Part shown: positions 16,504 through 26,605 of the stretch, in pieces
Layout of the letters: every line of letters begins with the position of its first letter
Position numbering within the stretch: position 1 is the first letter of the stretch
Source of the DNA: Spirosoma fluviale
Lineage (GTDB): Bacteria > Bacteroidota > Bacteroidia > Cytophagales > Spirosomataceae
Direction: 5' to 3'
Assembly: GCF_900230225.1 (NCBI RefSeq)
Contig: NZ_OCNH01000002.1
Location: 1,086,413 to 1,150,412 of the forward strand
Length of the DNA stretch: 64,000 nt
The notes under the pieces: model-generated
Told to the model about the DNA's origin: nothing
The model's input: the letters and a program-made list of their open reading frames with translations, nothing else
The model's database searches: none
Position numbers and translations under genes: made by a program

Positions 16504-19500
16504 ATGCCTAAGCCCCCAATTAATTATGTCAATCGTTCGCTTCGCTTCTGTGAAATGCTTGAGGAAGAGTATGACCATCTGTGCCAGGGCAATTATTTTC
16601 ATGGTAATGGAAAATCAAAAAGCTCAATCAATAACAGTGAAAAACAACTTACTGAGATTGAACTTCGTAATACCGCTGAGTTATTGAAAGGATTGGAAAA
16701 GTGGTTTAGAGATGAAAATAAGAGTGTTATTCCCTCACCAAATGAAATCCGGTACAAAGAACTTGCAGAATGGCTTATGGCCCTTAAGCCCATAACCGGC
16801 GATATAACGTCAAATAAAAAGAAGTTAGTAAAATTCATTAAACAGATACTGGAAGGAAAGCTTGAGGAGGATCTGGTAGAAGTAAAACCCTGGATGCGCG
16901 ATGCATCTCTGCGGCCTTACACCCGTGGTTTGCTTAAGCATTACGATCAGCAGCGGGCCAAAACGAAATCACCCAAGCCAGAGGAAAAAAAATCGTTGGT
17001 AGAAGATTGGCTACCGGATTGGGCAATACTAACGAAAGGGGCAGCAGTTGATAGAAAACTGCTGAACCGACTGTTGTTGGAGGATGCTTATGTAGGCTAT
17101 ATCCACCGGATAGATGACCAGCGATTGGAGAGAATCTTTGCGAAGATGTATGACAGGCATCATACTGCGCTTTGTCTGTCGGGGGGAGGTATCCGGAGTG
17201 CTACGTTTGCACTGGGGGTTGTTCAGGGGCTGGTTAAAAATAAAGTACTCGACAAGTTCACCTACCTCTCCACGGTATCGGGGGGTGGTTATCTTGGGTC
17301 GTGGTTAAGTGCCTGGATCCATCATGAAGGGTTTGACGAGGTGAACAAGAAACTCCGTTGTCATGCCGATACACCCATTGAACCCGAGGCTGCGCCTGTG
17401 CGGCATTTACGCCAGTACAGTAATTATTTAAGTCCGGAATTCGGATTGTTATCAGCCGATACCTGGACCTTATTTGCCATTTATCTGCGTAATCTGCTAC
17501 TCTTGTGGCTCGTTATCATACCCTTTCTTGCCGCTATTACGGCCATCCCCTGGCTTATTGTAACCATTGTTAATCTAAAGGCCGGGTATTCTTCTGCGGG
17601 TGTTTTTACCACAAGTAGTCTGGCTGCCCTGTGTACTGTATACGGTACCCGTTTTATACATGAATACCGTCCCCGAAACATAGCGACGTACAAGAAGAAG
17701 CAGGTGCGCGAGTCAAAGCGGGATCAGTCTGCTTTTCTGCTCAATTGTCTATTGCCGCTTTGCTGCGCCATTTTTTTCTGGATGCTGGCCTGGCGGTGGT
17801 TCGAAAAGTTACCTCCCGATTCTTCTGCCTTTCTACAAAATATACATACCTCGCTTGATTTTAATGGAGCAGATGGTATACATCTCTTTAGCTATGGGGG
17901 ATTTGTTATTATGATGGGAACCACCCTGGCGCATTTTCTGGGATGGCTGATTGCTATTCGGTTTCAACTTCAGCACAGCAAAGTTCTCGAAATAGTGGCC
18001 GTTGCCGTTACCGGTGCTATCGCCGGGCTTCTGCTTCTGTTAACGGGAAAATTATTGCTACTCAGTGGGCTGTCGTCAAACATGGTTTTGTACACCTGCC
18101 TGGCCGCGCCGGGCTTTATGCTCTCCTTACTGATAGCCGGTTATATATTTGAGGGAATTATCAGTCTGCGTACCGATGATGCCGAGCGGGAATGGACAGC
18201 GCGCTATAGCGGTTGGCTTCTTATCGTTGCAATTGGCTGGTTTATCATTACAGGCCTGGTCCTTTATGGACTCGATCTGACCAGAACACTAATTGTCGTG
18301 ATAGGCCTGCCCACCACGGCGGGTGTTGGCATAGGGTCGGGTATACTGACGGCTTTTCTTGGTCAGAATTCAAAAACGAATGGTGATGAGAAAGACCAGG
18401 GTCATACCAACGTGATGAATTTAAGTCGCCTTCTTTCGAAACTGGCTTTGCCCATTGTTGCCGTCATTACAGTACTTGCTCTGTTTATTGGCCTGTCATT
18501 AGCTGATATGGCTTTAATCCGATATGTTGGTTTTCAACTCGATCCGCTCTCATTTAGACGTCTGGATAGCACTACATTATCGTACGCTTCACCCTGGCTT
18601 TCCTTCAGCGTGCTGGTTGTCTTGTTCTTAATTGGTAGTGGTTTCGGGCTGGTTGTCAGCACAAACAAGTTTTCCCTTCATGCATTGTATCGAATGCGGT
18701 TGATACGTACCTACTTAGGGGCTTCACGACCTCCTGGTGAACGTCAGCCTGATCCGTTTACGGGCTTTGACGAGACGGATAACATCGATATGAAAAAGCT
18801 AAGCACTCCTCCACCTTCGTTCGCCAAGTCTTCTCCAAAGGCGGGGAAAGAGAAAGCATCAGGTAGAAGAAACGCACCATTTCATGTCATCAACATTGCT
18901 CTAAATCTGGTAGCGGGGCGTAATCTGGCGTGGCAAGAGCGAAAGGCCGAGTCATTTACGGTGACGTCCCTACACGCGGGGGCCATGTATCTTGGCTACC
19001 GGCGCACTGGTCAGAAACACAGTAAGGTTGATTCCAGTGATGCTCGGTGTTATGGCGGAAAAACCGGAATAACGCTGGGTACCGCCATGACTATTTCCGG
19101 GGCTGCCGCCAGCCCTAATCAGGGCTATAACTCGTCGCTCGTTATCGGGTTTCTTATGACACTGTTCAACGTTCGACTGGGCTGGTGGTTAGGAAATCCC
19201 GGACCCGCCGGAGACGATACGTTCTATAAATCAGGTCCCATACAAGCCCTCAGGCCTATTTATGACGAAATGATCGGGAATACGGATGATGTAAACCCTT
19301 ATGTATATCTATCAGACGGTGGTCATTTTGAGAATTTAGGACTATACGAGATGGTATCACGCCGGAACCGGGTTATTCTGGTTAGCGATGCCGGTTGCGA
19401 CGAATCATGCAACCTGGAGGATTTGGGAAATGCCATTCGAAAAGTTCGAATTGATCTTGGTATATCTATTGATTTTCCGCTTGGATTTACCGTGCGTTCC

Positions 19501-19959
19501 CGAACGGCGGTCTCGCCCAAGCATGGAAAATATTTAGCCATTGGCCGAATTCGCTACTCGGAAGGGCCCTCACCCGGTGATGTACCTAAGAAAAATGCCA
19601 GGACAAAGCACTACTCAGCTAACGACGGTATACTCCTCTACATCAAGCCCGGCTTCTACGGACACGAACCGCGTGACATATTTAACTATGCATCCGCTAA
19701 AAAAGCTTTTCCCCATGAATCGACAAGTGATCAATTTTTTAGCGAGAGTCAATTTGAAAGCTACCGTGCCCTTGGCGCTTATGTGATCGAACGGGTAAAG
19801 GCCGATTTAAAAACAGATTTTAACTTAACGCTGGACGACTTTTTTGACAACTCGAAATGGGAAAACTGTATAGATGTGCTGAATCAGAAGATCAAAAACG
19901 AGGTGATAATAAAAAAGAAAAAAGAGTCTCCTAAGGCTAATCTTCCAAAAGTAGAATAA
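16504..19959 (+). CDS. Patatin-like phospholipase with an inserted multi-pass membrane domain
   Basis: A very large protein of 1151 residues. Residues 1-215 are a charged N-terminal region of unknown type. A patatin/cPLA2-like catalytic part begins with the oxyanion-loop motif CLSGGGIRSAT (about 224-234) and the nucleophile elbow TVSGGGYLGSW, with Ser at 259. Then come about ten hydrophobic segments between residues 320 and 740. The second half of the catalytic fold follows, with the DGGHFENLGLYEM motif and its Asp at 938. So the Ser/Asp dyad is split by a membrane domain. The elbow reads T-V-S-G-G rather than G-x-S-x-G. Likely a membrane lipid hydrolase; substrate unknown. The small lipoprotein gene follows 115 bases later. 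Similar multi-pass patatins are known in databases but poorly described. Confidence 0.8.
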   Translation: MPKPPINYVNRSLRFCEMLEEEYDHLCQGNYFHGNGKSKSSINNSEKQLTEIELRNTAELLKGLEKWFRDENKSVIPSPNEIRYKELAEWLMALKPITGDITSNKKKLVKFIKQILEGKLEEDLVEVKPWMRDASLRPYTRGLLKHYDQQRAKTKSPKPEEKKSLVEDWLPDWAILTKGAAVDRKLLNRLLLEDAYVGYIHRIDDQRLERIFAKMYDRHHTALCLSGGGIRSATFALGVVQGLVKNKVLDKFTYLSTVSGGGYLGSWLSAWIHHEGFDEVNKKLRCHADTPIEPEAAPVRHLRQYSNYLSPEFGLLSADTWTLFAIYLRNLLLLWLVIIPFLAAITAIPWLIVTIVNLKAGYSSAGVFTTSSLAALCTVYGTRFIHEYRPRNIATYKKKQVRESKRDQSAFLLNCLLPLCCAIFFWMLAWRWFEKLPPDSSAFLQNIHTSLDFNGADGIHLFSYGGFVIMMGTTLAHFLGWLIAIRFQLQHSKVLEIVAVAVTGAIAGLLLLLTGKLLLLSGLSSNMVLYTCLAAPGFMLSLLIAGYIFEGIISLRTDDAEREWTARYSGWLLIVAIGWFIITGLVLYGLDLTRTLIVVIGLPTTAGVGIGSGILTAFLGQNSKTNGDEKDQGHTNVMNLSRLLSKLALPIVAVITVLALFIGLSLADMALIRYVGFQLDPLSFRRLDSTTLSYASPWLSFSVLVVLFLIGSGFGLVVSTNKFSLHALYRMRLIRTYLGASRPPGERQPDPFTGFDETDNIDMKKLSTPPPSFAKSSPKAGKEKASGRRNAPFHVINIALNLVAGRNLAWQERKAESFTVTSLHAGAMYLGYRRTGQKHSKVDSSDARCYGGKTGITLGTAMTISGAAASPNQGYNSSLVIGFLMTLFNVRLGWWLGNPGPAGDDTFYKSGPIQALRPIYDEMIGNTDDVNPYVYLSDGGHFENLGLYEMVSRRNRVILVSDAGCDESCNLEDLGNAIRKVRIDLGISIDFPLGFTVRSRTAVSPKHGKYLAIGRIRYSEGPSPGDVPKKNARTKHYSANDGILLYIKPGFYGHEPRDIFNYASAKKAFPHESTSDQFFSESQFESYRALGAYVIERVKADLKTDFNLTLDDFFDNSKWENCIDVLNQKIKNEVIIKKKKESPKANLPKVE

Positions 19960-20074
19960 GAAATACGTTATGAACGATCTGTATTAAATCGGTCAGGAAG
20001 TGACTGGTTCAGCCTGACTGAAAAGTAGTCGACAGATTCAATGAGCGATTAATCACCCTTTTATTAATCCATGT

Positions 20075-20425
20075 ATGGCGTATAACAAATTAACGTATAG
20101 ACTATGCGTGTTGAGTCTGCTGGTTCTGCTTCAGGCTTGCTCGTATTCCGTAATTGTTTCTAACAAAAACGGGGTGCCACAGCCAGACCCGCTCCGGCAG
20201 GAATTAGGGTTTTACAACACCAAAAAAGTGCGGGATGTCAAGTTCATTAATCACCTTTCTTTACTGCAGGAAAGTGCTAGAGTCGTTGATTCGACCTGTA
20301 CAGAAGGTTTTCACTCAATAGAGTATAAGATTACGTTTGGCGATATGCTTCGGAATACGTTCACGTTTGGCAAACGGAAAGCAGTAAGGGTTCGAATCGT
20401 GTGTATAAAACCGTCAAACCAATAA
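20075..20425 (+). CDS. Small lipoprotein between patatin and FAD oxidase genes
   Basis: A precursor of 116 residues with a lipoprotein signal ending LLQAC (Cys at 22) after the hydrophobic stretch LCVLSLLVLL. The mature 95 residues are beta-rich and hold one Cys pair candidate (CTEGF and RIVCIK). The middle has SIEYKITFGDMLRNTFTFGK, which I do not recognise as a named family. It should be anchored in the envelope. It lies 115 bases after the patatin gene and only four bases before the FAD oxidase gene, so it is at least cotranscribed with the latter. Confidence 0.65.
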   Translation: MAYNKLTYRLCVLSLLVLLQACSYSVIVSNKNGVPQPDPLRQELGFYNTKKVRDVKFINHLSLLQESARVVDSTCTEGFHSIEYKITFGDMLRNTFTFGKRKAVRVRIVCIKPSNQ

Positions 20426-20429
20426 GATC

Positions 20430-22049
20430 ATGGCGCATACAACCACCCACCACATTACGGAGTGGAACAACTATCATTTTAACGGGCCTTACCCAACAAA
20501 ATGCCTGTTCAACATTGATACCGACCGAAACATTGTTTCGCTCATTGACCGGTTCAACGATAGCGCCAGTGGTATTCAGGCGTTGATCAAAGACAGCCTG
20601 GCCAACAACGAACGGTTTCGGGCGTATGGCAGCGCCTGGTCATTATCGAACGTAGCCCACCAAAGCGACCGGATGCTGTTTAATGCCAGCCTGAACATCA
20701 GACTGGAGGTAAAAGACAGTCAACTACACCCGGCCAAGTCTTATCTGTCGGAAAACCTTTTTCTGTTTCAATGCGGCAACACGATCAAAGAGATTTCTGA
20801 ATTTCTCCAGAAAAAGGGTAAATCTTTGAAAACATGCGGGGCCAGCAATGGGCAAACCATAGCCGGGGCTATTTCTACGGGCGTTCACGGCTCGTCCATT
20901 GATGTAGGGTCTGTTCAGGACTGTGTTGTGGGACTCCAGCTCATCATTGGCCCCGGTGCGAATGATCTGATTTATATCGAGCGTGAAAGCCGCCCTGCTC
21001 TGGCGGATGAGTTCGCCCGACGTATAAAGTCAAGGGTTATCCGAAGCGATGCGTTATTCAATGCTGCTCTGGTGAGCTTAGGGGCATTTGGCGTCATTCA
21101 CGGTGTCGTACTCGAAGCCGAGGATATTTACCTGTTGAAACGCTATGTCAAAAAGATCAGCAAAGCCGATGCGCTGCAGATTGCCGCCACGATGGATTTT
21201 ACTAATGCCCGCTTCAAACTACCGGATGAAGTACTGCGGGACGGAACCGTAAATCGGCCATTCCATTATAAGCTGTACATAAATCCATATAACGCCAGCG
21301 AAGATTTCGTAACCGAAATTATCTACAAAAAGCCCTATCGAACTAACTACCCCAATCCGGTTCCGTTCGTGCAAAACGCTATCTTTAAAGACATACCCAC
21401 CTGGGTATCGGCGTTTGCGGCTAAGCATAAGCGAATCATCCCCAAGATACTGGACGCGTTGAGGAGCGAAGCATTCCCGAAAGTGGATGAAGTGATAGAA
21501 GGTACTCTTGGCGAAATCTTCTGGGACACCTCACAGTCGAGCGCTGCGTTTGGCTGCGGCTTTGGCATCGACATCGCGGACTCGCCCAAAGCCCTCGACC
21601 TGTTCATTGACTTGATGAACGACAAAGGGCCAATACCGGGCATCCTGTCCATGCGGTTTGTGAAAGCGTCGGAAGCCACGCTGGGATTCACCCGGTTTCC
21701 AACCACCTGTATTCTGGAAGTAGACGGGGTGCCCTGGAAAGGCAATCAAAACATGATCTCGCTGGATGATTTTCTGACAGACGTGATCAAAACCTTCCGG
21801 GATAACGGTATAGGATTCACGCTGCACTGGGGCAAAAATGCACCCTGGTCATTCCCGAACCTGGTCGACCTGATGTACGGCAACGCCGACGACCAATGGA
21901 AGGATATGAGAAGTATATTACTCTCAAAGGAAATGGCGGATCTATTCTCCAATGATTTTTTAAATACCGTCAGACTAGCCGATTATCGCGTAAACATAGC
22001 GCCCAACTTCGTGGCCCTTCGCGATGCAATTGCCGCATCGGTTGTGTGA
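20430..22049 (+). CDS. FAD-binding oxidoreductase of the vanillyl-alcohol oxidase / gulonolactone oxidase type
   Basis: A protein of 539 residues with an N-terminal FAD_binding_4 (PCMH) domain. It has FRAYGSAWSLSNVA, and the pyrophosphate-binding segment CGASNGQTIAGAISTGVHGS (about 136-155), typical of L-gulonolactone, alditol and cholesterol oxidase relatives. The C-terminal half holds the substrate-binding domain and ends with a segment reading GFTLHWGKNAPW, like the conserved HWGK motif in sugar-lactone and alditol oxidases. No signal peptide is visible, so it is probably cytoplasmic. It oxidises a sugar acid, polyol or sterol; the substrate is not deducible. It follows the lipoprotein gene by four bases. 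Confidence 0.82.
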   Translation: MAHTTTHHITEWNNYHFNGPYPTKCLFNIDTDRNIVSLIDRFNDSASGIQALIKDSLANNERFRAYGSAWSLSNVAHQSDRMLFNASLNIRLEVKDSQLHPAKSYLSENLFLFQCGNTIKEISEFLQKKGKSLKTCGASNGQTIAGAISTGVHGSSIDVGSVQDCVVGLQLIIGPGANDLIYIERESRPALADEFARRIKSRVIRSDALFNAALVSLGAFGVIHGVVLEAEDIYLLKRYVKKISKADALQIAATMDFTNARFKLPDEVLRDGTVNRPFHYKLYINPYNASEDFVTEIIYKKPYRTNYPNPVPFVQNAIFKDIPTWVSAFAAKHKRIIPKILDALRSEAFPKVDEVIEGTLGEIFWDTSQSSAAFGCGFGIDIADSPKALDLFIDLMNDKGPIPGILSMRFVKASEATLGFTRFPTTCILEVDGVPWKGNQNMISLDDFLTDVIKTFRDNGIGFTLHWGKNAPWSFPNLVDLMYGNADDQWKDMRSILLSKEMADLFSNDFLNTVRLADYRVNIAPNFVALRDAIAASVV

Positions 22050-22085
22050 GTGAGGCAATTTATGGGGAGGGAGCGGTATACTTTT

Positions 22086-22121
22086 TTAGCGGTGTTAGGT
22101 TCTTCAACCCGACACCACACC
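22086..22121. terminator. Hairpin between the convergent oxidase and DUF1501 genes
   Basis: The sequence GGTGTTAGGTTCTTCAACCC and the following ACACC can fold into an imperfect hairpin (GTGT / ACAC and GGTT / AACC arms with a CTTC loop). It lies between two gene ends that face each other. There is no T run directly after either arm, so it is only a weak candidate for a bidirectional terminator. Confidence 0.25.
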
Positions 22122-22143
22122 GGCCGAATACCCTGATGACTGC

Positions 22144-23619
22144 TCAGGCTAGTATTTCCTTAACAACCTTACCGGCAGTATCTGTAAGACGGAAGTTTCG
22201 GCCCTGGAACGGATAGGTGAATTTCTCGTGATCGAAACCCATTAAGTGAAGAATAGTGGCTTGTAAATCGTGGACATGCACACGATCGTTTACGCCATAG
22301 TAGCCCAGCTCGTCGGTTTGCCCATGCGTGTAACCTTGCCTGGTACCGCCCCCGGCCATCCACATCGTAAATGCCTCCAGGTGGTGATCCCGGCCCATGT
22401 AAGGCATCACCAGGCCATTCCGGTTTTCCTGCATAGGGGTTCGGCCAAACTCGGCACCCCACACCACCAGCGTTTCCTCAAGCAGCCCCCGCATCTTCAG
22501 GTCTTGTAGCAAGGCCGCTATGGGCTTATCCGAGAGCCTGCATTTTTGCCGTAACCCACCTTCTACATTGTCGGCAGCCGATGTGCCGTGACCGTCCCAG
22601 CCCCAGTCGAAAAGCTGTACGAATCGAACATCCTTTTCAATCAGCTTGCGGGCCAGCAGGCAGTTCATTGCAAAGCTGCCGTCTCCGGGCTTTACGCCAT
22701 ACATATCCAGAATAAACGGCGGCTCTTTCGATACGTCCATCACGTCCGGAACGGACATTTGCATACGAAAAGCCATTTCATACTGACTAATCCGGGTTAG
22801 AATCTCCGGGTCCTGGGCGTCTTCGTAGGTCTGCCGGTTGATTTCGTTGATAGCCTCGATAGTCTTTTTGCGCATGTTGCGGTTCATGCCGTGAGGATCG
22901 GTTACGTAGAGCACCGGATCGCCACCGGTGCGACATTGCACACCCTGATAAACCGATGGGAGAAACCCGCTGCCATATACACTTTTTCCGGCGTCGGGCT
23001 GCCGGCCACCCGACGCCAGAACGATAAATCCGGGCAGATTCTGATTATCGGAGCCCAGACCATACACGGCCCACGCGCCCAGGCTCGGGCGGCCCAGTCG
23101 GGCGCTTCCCGTATGAAGCAGCAGCTGCGCCGGGGCATGGTTGAACTGGTCGGTGTGCATGGCTTTCAGAAAGGTAATCTCGTCGGCCATCGTTTGCAGG
23201 TACGGAAGGTAGTCCGACAACCAGGCCCCCGACTGACCGTACTGGCCAAACTTCCCCTGTGGGCCCAGCATCTTGGGAACTCCCTGAATAAAGGCAAATT
23301 GCTTCCCTTCCAGAAAAGCCGCCGGGCAGTCTTTACCGTGATATTTTTCCAGCTCGGGTTTGTAATCGAATAGTTCCAGTTGCGAAGGGGCACCTGCCAT
23401 GTGGATATAAATGACCCGCTTTGCTTTCGGCGCAAAATGCGGCACATGCAAGGGAGCGTCCGAACGGGTAGCCGTTGTTTTCTCCCCGGATGGCCCGCAA
23501 GCATCCAGTAGTGAACCCAGCCCCAGCATGCCCAGCCCAAAACCGGCGGATTGCAGAAAATGGCGACGGGTATGCCGCTGTACGTCGGCATGAAGTAGTT
23601 CGTTCAGTAACTTGTTCAT
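22144..23619 (-). CDS. DUF1501 domain protein (sulfatase-like), Tat-exported
   Basis: A protein of 491 residues of the DUF1501 family, whose fold is related to alkaline phosphatases and sulfatases. The N-terminus has a twin-arginine signal (RRHFLQSAG, Arg at 18-19) and a hydrophobic stretch ending LLDAC with Cys41, so it may be a Tat-dependent lipoprotein. Conserved family features include FAPKAKRVIYIHMAGAPSQ, the HTDQFNHAPAQ segment, FDWGWDGHG, and VVWGAEFGRTPM followed by GRDHH. The gene starts 49 bases after the PSD1 gene ends, the usual pairing of these two families first described in planctomycetes. The role is probably in degradation of an external substrate. Confidence 0.88.
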   Translation of the reverse strand: MNKLLNELLHADVQRHTRRHFLQSAGFGLGMLGLGSLLDACGPSGEKTTATRSDAPLHVPHFAPKAKRVIYIHMAGAPSQLELFDYKPELEKYHGKDCPAAFLEGKQFAFIQGVPKMLGPQGKFGQYGQSGAWLSDYLPYLQTMADEITFLKAMHTDQFNHAPAQLLLHTGSARLGRPSLGAWAVYGLGSDNQNLPGFIVLASGGRQPDAGKSVYGSGFLPSVYQGVQCRTGGDPVLYVTDPHGMNRNMRKKTIEAINEINRQTYEDAQDPEILTRISQYEMAFRMQMSVPDVMDVSKEPPFILDMYGVKPGDGSFAMNCLLARKLIEKDVRFVQLFDWGWDGHGTSAADNVEGGLRQKCRLSDKPIAALLQDLKMRGLLEETLVVWGAEFGRTPMQENRNGLVMPYMGRDHHLEAFTMWMAGGGTRQGYTHGQTDELGYYGVNDRVHVHDLQATILHLMGFDHEKFTYPFQGRNFRLTDTAGKVVKEILA

Positions 23620-23668
23620 CGTCGATTCGTTGGTTTGGCTTGCAGAAATGGTATCTAAAATCGCAGAA

Positions 23669-26422
23669 CTACTCTTTGGTTACCACCTTATCCAGGTTCA
23701 GCAGTACGTTGGCCGAAACGGTCAGGGCGGCCAGTTCCGGCGATTTTTCGCTTCCGTACCGCAGGATGTTAGTCACCTCGGAAGGGGAGGCTTTAAACGT
23801 GGACAAAGCGTCGGTATAGGTAGCCAGCAATACCTTCAGCTTCCTGCTCCCAATTGGCTGGAAGGTGAGCATCCGGTAACCCTCCCACAGTTGTTGAGCG
23901 GGTGTCTTTCCCCTTCGCTGCATTGTAGAAGCCAGCTTTTCGGCGGCTTCCAGGTACACCGGATCGTTGAGGGTGACCAGAGCCTGCAACGGGGTATTGG
24001 TCGCTATTCGTCTCGACTGGCAAAACTCGCGGCTGGGCGCATCGAAGGTCGTCATGGACGGGTAGGGGGCTGTGCGTTTCCAGTAGGTATAAATGGCACG
24101 TCGGTAGCGGTCTTCGCCCGTACTGGTTATCCAGCTCTCGCCACTGTAGGGCGATTGCCAGATTTTATCCGGTTGCGGAGGCATTACACTCGGGCCGTAT
24201 TGTTTACGGGAGAGCAGCTCGCTACAGGCCAGGGCCTGGTCGCGCACCTGCTCCGCACTCAGCCGCACCCGAGGTCCGCGCGACAACCAGCGGTTGTACG
24301 GATCTTTTTCCGTCTTTTCGCGTGTGGTTTCCGAACGTTGCCGGTACGTGGCCGACAGCACCATTCGGCGGAGTAGTTTCTTTACCTGCCAATGGTCCTG
24401 TTCCATGAATTGCACGGCCAGCCAATCCAGCAGGGCCTGATGGGATGGTTCATTGCCCTGCGAACCAAAATCTTCCAGCGTTTCGACAATGCCCCGTCCG
24501 AAAAGCTGTTCCCAGAACCGGTTTACGATCACACGCGCGGTAAGTGCATTGTCCCGACTCACAATCCATTTGGCCAGACCAAGCCGGTTTTTTGGATAGT
24601 TGGATGGGATTGGAGCCAGTAGTTTGGGTACGTCCGGCCGAACCTCAGCCCCTTTAACCATCCAGTTGCCCCGCACGAAAACATGGGTCTTGCGGGCAAA
24701 GTCGCCTTTACCTTCCCAAATCACGGGCATGCTCTCAGCAGGTCGGGTTAGGGTTCCGGCATAGTCGGCAACTACCTTCGCATAGTTCGGCTGACCGGCA
24801 CCCGGCAATGGTTTCTGAAAAGAAATCCAGTTTATTCGAACCCACTCCTCAGGCGATGCGGTACTTTTCAGCGAAAGGTAAATGTCATGTTTGCCGCGTA
24901 CGGGCGTAATAGGGGCTATCAGGACCGTGTCGCGGTCCGGTACGTTGAAGGTCGTCAGCACCGGGCCGTTCAGCTTGTCGAGATACAGGGTCAGGACGGC
25001 ATTTTTGGCTTTTGTCGTTAGATTCAAAACGACGCTGCCCGTTCCCGAAAGCGTAACCGGCAGAATCCGGGCATTGCCCTTGTCTTTAACGCCGTAGTAA
25101 GAGATCAGCAAGGCGGTCGATGCGTCTCCCTTGATAAACGAATGGGCGTTGATTTTGGGCTCCAGCACGCGCATGAACTGCGTTTTTTCGACCAGTTGCC
25201 CCGGATCGTACTGGCTGATCCACTGCTTGATCCGTTCGACCCGCGCGGAATCCTCCCCTTTGTAAAAGCGTAGCTTCGGCCACTCGTCCCACAGGTCTTC
25301 GTCCCGGGAGTTGTTGAAGTAGGCCATGTATTTGTAGTAATCTTCGTGCGGTATGGGGTCGTAGGGGTGGCTGTGGCACTGAACGCAGGCAAACGTAGTG
25401 CCCTGCCATACCTCCCAGGTCGTGTTTACCCGGTCGATTTGGGCGGCCACCCGAAATTCTTCGTCATTCGTGCCACCTTCGTTATTGGTCATGGTGTTGC
25501 GGTGAAAACCCGTGGCAATCAGGTTTTCTTCCGTCGGAAACCCGCCTTTATCGTTCGTCAGCAAATCGCCCGCCAGTTGCTCGATGGTAAAGCGGTCGAA
25601 GGGCTTATCCTGATTGAATGATTTTATGACGTAATCCCGGTAAGGCCACATGGTTCGGCCACCGTCGCTTTCGTACCCTTTCGTATCGGCATACCGGGCC
25701 AGATCCATCCACATCGCTGTCCAGCGCTCCCCGTAAGCGGGCGATTGCAGAAGTCGGTCAACAACCGTTTCATACGCGAGATCAGACGTATCCCGCTCAA
25801 AGTTCCGGACTTCGGCTTCGGTTGGCGGCAGGCCGGTCAGGTCCAGACTCACGCGCCGGATAAGCGTAGCTCTGGACGCTTCGGGCGAAAAGGAAAGTCC
25901 CTTTCCGGTTAGTTTTTCGACGACAAAGTGGTCAATTTCGTTTTTTACCCAGTTGAGATCACGGGTGTTCAACAGACCAAACCCATTACGGATCGACCGT
26001 AAAGAAGGAATGGTGGGTTCTTCAATGCGTTTGTAAGCCCAGTGCGTTTCCCAATTGGCTCCCTCATTGATCCATTGTTTGAGAATGTCCACCTCTTCCT
26101 CGTTCAGCGGTGTGCCCTTTTTAGGCATTTTCTCTTCCGGATCGTGGGATTGTATACGTCGGATCAGTTCACTGGCATCGGCATCTCCGCGTACCACCGG
26201 AATTTTCCCTGATTTCCCCGGCTGAACCAGTTCGTGCTCGAACAGAAAACTAACATTCCCGGCTTTTTTTACGCCCCCATGACAGCTCAGGCAATGCTTA
26301 TTGAGGATTGGTTTGACATCCGTATTGTAATCAACCTGGTGACCGAACCAGGGTGGAGACCAGGTGAAGGACGTAATGACAACGGCCGCTACGCCGACAC
26401 TAATCCCAATGCGTTTGTTCAT
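23669..26422 (-). CDS. PSD1 / planctomycete cytochrome c domain protein (DUF1549-DUF1553)
   Basis: The ATG at 26422 gives 917 residues; a TTG five codons upstream is less likely. In order: an N-terminal hydrophobic export segment (about 7-21), a cytochrome c-type domain with one haem motif CLSCHGG (Cys44, Cys47, His48), the DUF1549 domain (with [16 protein letters not shown] and [14 protein letters not shown]), a beta-rich middle region of carbohydrate-binding appearance, and the DUF1553 domain ([20 protein letters not shown], and near the end [24 protein letters not shown] sequence). This domain set is common in planctomycetes and found in Bacteroidota. It forms a two-gene unit with the DUF1501 protein and is probably exported. 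Biochemical function unproven. Confidence 0.88.
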   Translation of the reverse strand: MNKRIGISVGVAAVVITSFTWSPPWFGHQVDYNTDVKPILNKHCLSCHGGVKKAGNVSFLFEHELVQPGKSGKIPVVRGDADASELIRRIQSHDPEEKMPKKGTPLNEEEVDILKQWINEGANWETHWAYKRIEEPTIPSLRSIRNGFGLLNTRDLNWVKNEIDHFVVEKLTGKGLSFSPEASRATLIRRVSLDLTGLPPTEAEVRNFERDTSDLAYETVVDRLLQSPAYGERWTAMWMDLARYADTKGYESDGGRTMWPYRDYVIKSFNQDKPFDRFTIEQLAGDLLTNDKGGFPTEENLIATGFHRNTMTNNEGGTNDEEFRVAAQIDRVNTTWEVWQGTTFACVQCHSHPYDPIPHEDYYKYMAYFNNSRDEDLWDEWPKLRFYKGEDSARVERIKQWISQYDPGQLVEKTQFMRVLEPKINAHSFIKGDASTALLISYYGVKDKGNARILPVTLSGTGSVVLNLTTKAKNAVLTLYLDKLNGPVLTTFNVPDRDTVLIAPITPVRGKHDIYLSLKSTASPEEWVRINWISFQKPLPGAGQPNYAKVVADYAGTLTRPAESMPVIWEGKGDFARKTHVFVRGNWMVKGAEVRPDVPKLLAPIPSNYPKNRLGLAKWIVSRDNALTARVIVNRFWEQLFGRGIVETLEDFGSQGNEPSHQALLDWLAVQFMEQDHWQVKKLLRRMVLSATYRQRSETTREKTEKDPYNRWLSRGPRVRLSAEQVRDQALACSELLSRKQYGPSVMPPQPDKIWQSPYSGESWITSTGEDRYRRAIYTYWKRTAPYPSMTTFDAPSREFCQSRRIATNTPLQALVTLNDPVYLEAAEKLASTMQRRGKTPAQQLWEGYRMLTFQPIGSRKLKVLLATYTDALSTFKASPSEVTNILRYGSEKSPELAALTVSANVLLNLDKVVTKE

Positions 26423-26500
26423 GATCTCGTCGGTCAATTGGTTCCTATTCTACCGGCAATCAGCTGGGGGCTGTAGTATTCTTCTGTTGAGTATCAGTTG

Positions 26501-26515
26501 TAAGTAATCACGCGA
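26501..26515. repeat. Solitary copy of the IS630-type terminal repeat
   Basis: The bases TAAGTAATCACGC match the first 13 bases of the left inverted repeat of the IS630-type element at 29911. No opposite end is visible nearby. It may mark the scar of another insertion or a short non-autonomous element. The match is short, so chance cannot be excluded. Confidence 0.35.
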
Positions 26516-26605
26516 AACTATAGTAACGTAATGTGTTGACTAGATCGAAATTTAGTCTGTACACAGCTTTTGTTCGGGTTAAATGGCTGGCCGACCGAAA
26601 AAAGG

